This document shows, one piece after another, positions 57,211 through 64,000 of a stretch of DNA of 64,000 nucleotides. Position 1 is the first letter of the stretch. Every line of letters starts with the position of its first letter. Both the position numbers and the translations under genes were made by a program. A model generated the notes under the pieces. It did not search any database, was not told the DNA's origin, and saw only the letters and a program-made list of their open reading frames with translations. Origin of the DNA: Pseudeuparius sepicola (Eukaryota > Arthropoda > Insecta > Coleoptera > Anthribidae); assembly GCA_963920635.1 (NCBI GenBank), contig OY987298.1:116736035-116800034 (forward strand), read 5' to 3'.

Positions 57211-59437
57211 TAATTTAATTTATTTACCCTTGTTGTTTATTATTATTTCTTTAATTTTTTTAAGGAATGATTTTATTGAAAATTAATTGTTTTTCGTTTA
57301 TTAGGTACTCACTACCTACTCACATCCCCGCTACTGACACATATTACACAGTCTTTGAGGTGTACTACAATATTATGTAGTGGTAATGTTGAGCACCTGG
57401 TGCATCTCTATGAAGTCCAAATCGAAAAATAAACGAAATATAATTTCCATAAAGTTTTTAAAAATCGGAAAAATTTTGGAGACCTGGTAACAGATAATAA
57501 GTCTGTATTATACACAGCCCACGTTTCCAAATATAGTTAGCATACATTTTTGGAGTTCATTTTATTTTTTAGAGTTATTATACTCGTATGGGACCGAAAA
57601 ACAGAAATTTTATTTTTCTAACATATAATATGTAGATATTTACCCCCCCCACTTTCTCTTTGTGAGATGTAAATTTTAGTTTTATGAAGAAATTTTGAAG
57701 CATCAATCTTTCTGCAAAATAGACATTAAGTAATGGCTTGACAACCTAAGAGGGTAATAGAAGCCATAAAATAAAATAGGTTCTAAGCTCCCAGCGCTAT
57801 ATAGAAGCAGTCAAAACACTTTGTATATCAAGAACACCGAGAAGGGGCGATACACAGGGATGACGCCATAATACGGTCCCTATGGACCCATTAACGGTCC
57901 ACGAAGCCCCGAATTATATCCCACACAGCATTGGTGGAGACAGGCTGTCCAGAACAATAAGCGTCTCTACCTTTACTACGTACCTACATGCAGATGCGGA
58001 TTCGCGATTCACGGTGGGGGGAGGAGTAGCATGGGAATAAATGGCGAGCATCGCAATGGATAAGAGAAAGAAATATGGCGGGAGATCGGGAATTTAGTGG
58101 ACATATAAATATGTCGGAAACCTATAGAGCAATCGGAAATAACGACATCGTGTTTGGGATCACGCTAAAGTTGTGAGGTGAATGAATGATTTCATGTACG
58201 TTTGGGACATATTTGGGTTATCAGAATTTACCGCAACGATCTTGATTTTTTTAATAGAATGGGAACAAGTGTTAGCCTATATCGCTAAATGACATACCTA
58301 ATGCCTTGGCTAATTATTGCGATTGTTTTGAAGGGAGACAGATAAATTTTAAATAACATTTAACATAAGAAAATTTGTAACGTCACACGCGGAGCCATCG
58401 CCCGTCAAAAGTACCAAATATTCAAAACCTAAAATGTATCATTTTAGACAGCGACTTTGTTGAGAAAGGTCCAATAATTTAAATTGTTCTTATTTGCTGG
58501 TTGGCATTTTATAAAGAAATAAATTACTTTTGTGTTTATTAATATTCTTTCAATGATTCCAAAGCACTCCTGACCAGTATAAAGTTTAATAAAAATTCAG
58601 AATTTTCATATGGCTCAGAGAAAAATACCCTGTATATTTTTGTAGTAAATCTTTTCACACCAACATTTTGAGTGGTCCTGTTGACCATTTAACTGTTTTG
58701 AAGGGATTCTATGGCACACTTGACTCGCCAGATGTCTTTAAAGGTCCTATTTTGCTCAAATTTGACCCCCTACAGAATGGAACTCCATGTATATTTTTTG
58801 TTCAAATTTGGTATATGGGAGTTTTGGGGTGTTCTGATTAACGTTGTGACGTCAGATTTTAAATAAAAAAAATCGCTAAATGGTTTTCGTGAAAATCGGG
58901 TGAATAAAAAAATTGCAGCCGGCCCTGGATTTGCATTTTGAAAATGGCAGGAAGGTCGGAAGAAGAGGTTTTTGAAGGCCTTTCGAACAAAAAAAAAGTT
59001 TATGCCATTATCTCCAAAAATGAAGATTTTACGGATTTGTACAGTTTTTAAGTTGGAGACCCTGTAGGTAGATATAAATAACTATTTATTGGTTATTACC
59101 GATTTTTAAAAACGTGGCACCTTTGCTTGCACAAAAGAACGGACTATTGACAGAAAACTTTAAAATGGCCGATTTTTTAAAATCCAATTTGGCGGCGATG
59201 TCTAAATTTAGGATTTTTTGGCTAATTCTTTTTGAAACAAAAATGTTGAAATAATGCAAAAAATAAATAAAACGGGTCTTCCTCTTGCCAGGACCAATTT
59301 ATTCCTTGATAGTATCCCTCTTCGACCGTTTTCCACGAACAGAGGGCAAACGTCTAAACATGGTCACCCTTTACATTAAAACAAAATTAAACAAAAAAAT
59401 TAAACAAAACTAAGAAAAAAGTAAAAGTAAAAATACA
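57211..59437. other. No recognised gene
   Basis: A patch near 57830-58060 has higher GC but no long frame. Motifs resembling element ends (ACCCTGTATAT at about 58628, GACCCTGTAGG at about 59060) occur without inverted partners. Confidence 0.35.
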
Positions 59438-59590
59438 TTAATAATAATAATAATTCTCACCCTCACAATACTCAAAACTAGGAGTACCCCAGAAGCAACC
59501 ACATGCTTGTGCGGGGGAGGGGGGAAATTACTATTATTTTGTCTTCGTCGCCATTTGCGGCTAGGGCCGACTTTTCTCTCGATAGAACTA
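59438..59590 (-). repeat. (ATT)n-tailed dispersed repeat, copy 4
   Basis: (AATA)-type tail at 59438-59455 followed by CTCACCCTCACAATACTC, AACTAGGAGTACCCCAGAAG, GCGGGGGAGGGGGG and CCATTTGCGGCTAGGGCCGA. It is the longest clear copy of the family in the window. Confidence 0.65.
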
Positions 59591-60740
59591 GGATAGCATT
59601 CGCTCAAGTACTACGGAAAACCCTAGAAAACCGTAGTAATTCCAGTGAGTGTAGGACAATTATTAGTAAATCACACGGATAAAACCACATTTGTCCAGCG
59701 CCCTTGGCCATAGCGGTGTTTTTCTTTAAAGACATGTACATGCGCGCCTGCCTTGACATCGGTTCGAACCAAGGTCGATCGAAGGTTGAAAAACATGCAG
59801 TCTAAAAAGTCAGTGCCGGTACGAGCGACGTCACCGCGGTCCCGTTGTTTTTAAGAAAATTAGTAAGCGGCCAGTGGTCGGCGAAATTGACACATCTCTA
59901 TTTTGTATTTATAAAGTAATATACAGGGGGTCCATTTTAAGTGGCTGGCTCAAAATACCTCAGCTAATATTTATCAGAGAATTCAACGCCTGCCAATATA
60001 TGAACCAATAAAATGACACGATTGTTGAAATATCAACCAATCAGGTGACGATTTCAGCAATAATATCACGAGTGTGGTATTTTCGATGAAATAATACACT
60101 CTTAGTTATACCCTAGTTACGCTCGTGGCTCATCCTAAATGAATTACACCTATCAAATATACTTCAACTTTTGTTAATATTTAAATCACATTTTCGGCGA
60201 GGCAAACTATTTATAATGTTTGTAGTTTATTTATTTAATAAGCTTTGTTGTCAAATTACGTCTAAACACTGAATAATTAAATTTTATTATTTGCAGTTGT
60301 TAGATTCTCTACTTAAATATAACTGGTGGTATGCCTTATAATCGGATAATAGGTAAACCACTTGTTATATTACCCCTGAAAATATCTATGGTAGGTCGTA
60401 TGCTTTTTTAAACCCCAACAACTTTTTAATTTTTGAAGATCGAGCTTTAAATCCAGAAGCCTTGGATTTCTGATAATCTACAAATAGGTATATTGCATAT
60501 TGAGAGAAATTTCCATTTTTTAACCGGAAGTGACGTTCAAACCAATCCTTATAACATAAAAAATACAAACTATTTTTTCGAAGGAAATAATTGTTTGCCT
60601 TTAACATTTTAGTTAGTTGTTCTTTTATACCAAAAAAAGAAGAAAATAGAGTTAGGAGTTAACATTTTAAGTCCTATGTAAGCCTATAGAGAAATAAATT
60701 TGGGATTCCGCTGTTTCTTTCACTTCATTTTCCAAATGCA
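59591..60740. other. No recognised gene
   Basis: A possible element end ATACAGGGGGTCCATTTTAA at about 59921 has no inverted partner. The remainder is AT-rich. Confidence 0.35.
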
Positions 60741-61270
60741 TTACTTTGAATCTCGGAACAACTCCATTGAATTTAACCCTGTTATTTTCCCAAGTTTAAC
60801 TTTGTCTGCGGTCGTAATTGCCCTAAGTGTATCCAATATATCGATCGGATTTCGCGAGCGAGGGTCAGAAGGAAACATGTCTAACTTCATTTGCCCAGCT
60901 GCCTCGCAACCCGTCAAACCCGTGGAAAAAGTTCGGCCGTAGCGAACCCCCAATATCCCGTTATTATTTATTGGTTTCCCCCTCGTTAACCGTCGGTTGA
61001 ACCACTCCCGTGTCGCTGCCCTTGTTTGATTTCTTCCACGTTTTTATGGCTTTCTTATATAGGCTGGGTAGAAATTTATGTCCTCTACGCTGCCCTGGAG
61101 TACCGCGTCACAACCGACTTAAATTAGAAAGCCATGAACTGAGAAAACCGGCAACAAGGTTTGCGGGTCAACCACTGGTTACATTGGATACCGTTGTGCG
61201 AATATTACGACGAGACCTGTTTGCGAAAAGACTGCCCGGAGTGTCGGTGACAGTGACTTTTTGTAAATAA
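60741..61270 (-). other. GC-rich, coding-like patch, unrecognised
   Basis: On the minus strand a 70-codon frame ends at 60741 and is open upstream of its first Met (60953). It contains EAAGQMKLDMFPSDPRSR and IDILDTLRAITTADK. Further upstream another minus-strand frame is open for long stretches with few stops. An 86-codon plus-strand frame (61010-61270) overlaps. GC is clearly higher than in the flanks, and the sequence ends 40 bp before a fold-back element. It could be a decayed gag or a host exon; I recognise no domain. Confidence 0.3.
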
Positions 61271-61762
61271 CTTTGTTTGTACTAAACTAAAACATTTGTG
61301 GTTGGCGTTTGTATACAGTGTGGATAGAAATTGTGGATTATTGCTTAGGTATATTTCTTAAAATATTCCTCATATCAAAAACATGTTTTAATAAAAGTGT
61401 CGGGGGAAATTATTTCCCGTTTAGTGATATCAAGCAATCTTTCGTAGCACAAAAAATGTTGTTGCCATGGCAACCGATTTAATTTTTTTAAATGGCACCA
61501 TATACTTTTTTTGGTGAAAATTGATACATTGGAACTTTCTGAATACGATACAATACAATTTTAATGGCTCGCATAATAAAAAAATACAAAAAAATTAAGT
61601 TTTCTATTATGCTACTGACAATGTTTATCAAAATAATTATTAACATCAAGTTAGCCATGCCAAAATCAGAACAATGCGAAACTGTTACTAGCTGTGTAAC
61701 TGTGTACATTGTTACACTAACCGTACTTTTTTACTCAATTTTCTGTGTACTTAAGTACTTAG

Positions 61763-61807
61763 TATGTTAACCTGTATTCTTTCCGTTTCACTTAATTCAA
61801 GCGCCAT
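61763..61807 (-). pseudogene. Transposase start-codon remnant (MALELSETER type)
   Basis: ATG at 61807 on the minus strand starts MALELSETERIQVNI, equivalent to the 15 codons at 12158-12202. It sits in the non-inverted centre of the fold-back, and its orientation relative to the arms is opposite to the other copy, as expected if the flanking arms are interchangeable. Confidence 0.5.
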
Positions 61808-61975
61808 TATAACTTACTAAGTACTTAAGTACACAGAAAATTGAGTAAAAAATTACGTTTACTATAACAATGCACACAATTACAAGCAACTGAGAGCTAG
61901 TGATAGTTTCCCATTGTTCCGATTTTAGCATGGCTAACTTGATGTTAATAATTATTTTGATAAACATTGTCAATA

Positions 61976-62537
61976 GTTTCCAGATTGGTTTGTTTGCGAC
62001 GATTTTTAATTTTTTGATTCAATTTTGTTGGTTGGATTATCGTCTTAGTACGTAAAGTAGTATTTCATTCTTGTCGACGTTTCGACTTATTTATTTGGTC
62101 TTCATCAGGACACTACAATTTTTGAATAAAGAATTATTAAAAGTTGTCAAGGATATACATAGACATAAATGAACACAGTAAACAAGTAAAATTTGTACTT
62201 TAACAAACAAAAAAAAACTAGTACTCCTACAGTTAAAACAGTTTAAAATTAAGAGAAAAATTCCTCCCCTTTTTATTATACCAGATACTTACACATAAAA
62301 GTAGATTTCTTCTGTCGATAAAAACAATTTCACTGGATAGATCTAGATATAGCTTAATGTTAAATTTCGAAAATTTCAAAAATATAAATAATAGAATTTT
62401 TTTCCTTTTTGAGAGGAAGAATGCTGCAAACACATAGACGGCTGAACACTTCTGGAATTAAACCGATATCAGTAGGTCTGTTTTTTATTTTATTTTATTT
62501 TTAATAAATAAACGTGCAAAAAAACGATTCTTTCATA
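61976..62537 (-). mobile_element. Penelope-like element fragment (inferred)
   Basis: This block is absent from the sister fold-back. On the minus strand it carries CCTGATGAAGACC and GTCGAAACGTCGAC spaced as in the 3' parts of many arthropod Penelope-like elements, where they form a hammerhead ribozyme. No GIY-YIG or reverse-transcriptase coding is present, so only a terminal fragment is left. The insertion joints are imprecise; a clear target duplication was not found. Confidence 0.45.
62072..62112 (-). ncRNA. Hammerhead-ribozyme-like motif
   Basis: On the minus strand: TGTC (stem I), CTGATGA (core), an extra A, GAC...GTC (stem II, 3 bp), GAAA (core), AC/GT (very short stem III) and the cleavage-type triplet GTC, followed by GACA closing stem I. 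Order and core boxes fit a type-I hammerhead with a minimal stem III, as described for Penelope-like elements. The extra A between the first core box and stem II, and the weak stem II, may make it inactive. Confidence 0.4.
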
Positions 62538-62838
62538 GTATAATAGAAAACTTATTTTTTGGTATTTTTTTCTTATGCGACCCCATTAAAATTGTATTGT
62601 ATCGTATTCAGAAAGTTCCAATGTATCAATTTTCACCAAAAAACGTAGGTATATGGTGCTATTTAAAAAAATCAAGTCGGGTACCGTAGCAACCACATTT
62701 TTTGTGCTACGAAAGATTGCTTGATATCACTAAATGGGAAATAATTTCCCCTAACACTTTTATTAAAACAAGTTTTTCATATGAGGAATATTTTAAGAAA
62801 TATAAGCAATGTTCCACAATTTCTATCCACACTGTATA

Positions 62839-63255
62839 CTTACAATGGCAGAAGCCGGGCTATTTTATCGGAGGTTTGTTATAAAAGTTGAAAGGGGAAA
62901 GGAATAAGTATATAAATTTATTGATTCATACTGCACTTTTCAGCATCAGCTATAACTCAATTTGTAATAATACCTTGAAGTACTTAAGTTTTCTTTGCTT
63001 GAAGGCTGGCGGTCAACTTATATAAAAACGAAAATTTAAGAATGAAATAACTAAATAATTACCTGCCATTCAAATCAGAAAATTACGAAATCAGTTCGTT
63101 GCGAAAGTATGTAGGATAGTCTAATAAGAGAGCAATTAATAGAAATTAAGCTTTACACGCTACGACAACGCTTTCCAATTGTAAAAACTTACTTTAAATT
63201 TGGGGAATGTTTTTGGGAAACAGTTCTCGGATTACGCCCAATTTTCGGTACGAAC
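62839..63255. other. No recognised feature
   Basis: AT-rich flank between the fold-back and the mariner-like pseudogene. Confidence 0.35.
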
Positions 63256-63259
63256 CAAA

Positions 63260-64000
63260 TGGTTCACGGGTTCGGGTGAACAACAAATTTAAAGGAACTG
63301 GTTCAGCTGTTGATAAAAAAAATTATTGCTCATCGATCAGTTCATCAACAGTTGGTTTCATCCATACATAGTCTATATAAACAACTCAAGGGCTGCACTG
63401 TTCAAGTGCATATTGCAAAACCAAGATGATTTTTTATAATGAAATTATTTTTGCGAGATGAAGCGCATAGGTCTACTTAGACAGACATGCCAACACCCAA
63501 AACTGTCATATCTGGGCTTCTGAGAATCCTCGGCTAGAGCGTGAGAAAAAAAATCATGCACAAAAAGTGATGGTGTGGGTTTTACACTGGAGAAGTGATC
63601 AGATCATATTATTTCTTCGAGAACGGAGTTACAGTCAATGCCGACCACCGTTATCGATAGTTTCTATGGCCTGCGTTGATCGGTATGGACCTGGACGGTC
63701 TGTGGTTCCAGCAGGACGAAACTACCTGCCATACTACGGTAATGCCAAGGAGAATTCGCAGTCGAATAGTGTGATCGACTTTTGGTTGTAGTGTTTTGTG
63801 AAGTCTCTTGCATAATTTTCAGATCACCCAGCAAACATAAGTCAGTCGAAGATTGGAATTCGACGCGTCACTGCAGAAATTTATCCACGAGTGTGTGAAA
63901 TTATTCTCCGAAAATTCACCGACGTCCATTGGATGGACGTTTTGTTCCATAATTAATCGGGCCTAAAAGCGGTTTCAATTAGATTTGAGGATGGGATTTT
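63260..64000 (+). pseudogene. Mariner-like transposase pseudogene, runs to window edge
   Basis: Pieces in the family order can be read in changing frames. RVNNKFKGTGSAVDKK (end of the helix-turn-helix) is near 63265. RDEAH (first catalytic Asp) is near 63457, followed by NTQNCHIWASENP. GVTVNADHRYR and GMDLDGLWFQQD (second Asp) are near 63625-63710. RRVTAEIYPRVCEIIL and FTDVHWMDVLFHN lie in the C-terminal part near 63860-63950. The region between the helix-turn-helix and the first Asp is shorter than in full-length relatives. There are several frameshifts and stops. The third acidic residue could not be placed. Confidence 0.75.

Larger units (their letters stand above)
61312..62838. mobile_element. 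Fold-back element, TATACAGTGTGGATA family, copy 3
   Basis: The ends TATACAGTGTGGATAGAAAT and ATTTCTATCCACACTGTATA are inverted. The arms and centre are collinear with 11705-12659, except that about 560 bp of unrelated sequence (about 61976-62537) interrupts the right arm. Without the insertion it would be about 965 bp, matching the sister copy. Confidence 0.8.

Noticed and set aside
1..64000. CRISPR array, prokaryotic operon or rRNA
   Set aside because: No short regularly spaced repeats with unique spacers, no ribosome-binding-site/operon structure, no conserved rRNA segments.

Overview
The window looks like a stretch of an AT-rich arthropod nuclear genome, most likely an insect. The evidence is eukaryotic repeats throughout: a Ty3/Gypsy LTR retrotransposon, seven hAT-type elements, Tc1/mariner remnants, a Penelope-like fragment, jockey/I-type LINE debris, and many long fold-back elements with TATACAG-type ends. 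The order cannot be fixed from sequence alone; Hemiptera and Coleoptera both fit. I found no intact host protein-coding gene, no rRNA, no functional tRNA, no CRISPR array and no prokaryotic operon. Almost everything recognisable is mobile DNA, mostly broken.

Layout. 1-2.6 kb: the right end of a hAT element, a CAAGT-rich patch, then a hAT deletion derivative with transposase C-terminal remains and a smaller hAT MITE nested in it. 3.2-12.7 kb: an (ATT)n-tailed repeat, fold-back elements and a LINE reverse-transcriptase fragment. 13.7-16.9 kb: fold-backs and a 1.5-kb hAT element carrying a tRNA-like sequence. 17.8-21.8 kb: a 2.3-kb fold-back whose two arms both carry a transposase N-terminus, then a second fold-back split by a hAT insertion. 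22-26.5 kb: degraded inverted repeats. 26.5-34.2 kb: a solo Gypsy LTR followed by three near-identical 2,284-bp tandem units, preceded by a truncated unit and followed by an old relict. 34.6-36.5 kb: fold-backs. 37.3-38.4 kb: a MULE/FLYWCH transposase fragment and a possible 5' exon. 39-42.2 kb: hAT, fold-back and a solo LTR. 43-46.2 kb: a Tc1 pseudogene split by a MITE, then a hAT element. 48.4-54.4 kb: a 6-kb Gypsy element on the minus strand with PBS, PPT, 4-bp target duplication and many coding breaks. 56.8-57.2 kb: a GC-rich minisatellite. 61.3-62.8 kb: a fold-back split by a Penelope-like fragment with a hammerhead-like motif. 63.3-64 kb: a mariner-like transposase pseudogene running to the window edge.

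How the parts relate. Several families recur within the window, so relative ages can be read. The solo LTR is older than the 2,284-bp amplification, because its tail is part of the unit. hAT elements sit inside older hAT and fold-back copies. A MITE interrupts a Tc1 ORF. Two fold-back families keep the first codons of transposase genes, suggesting origin by inverted duplication of the 5' ends of autonomous elements. I see no candidate for a new defence or metabolic system. The points most worth checking are the tandem triplication, the fold-backs with transposase starts, the hammerhead-like motif, and the possible exon near 38.1-38.4 kb.
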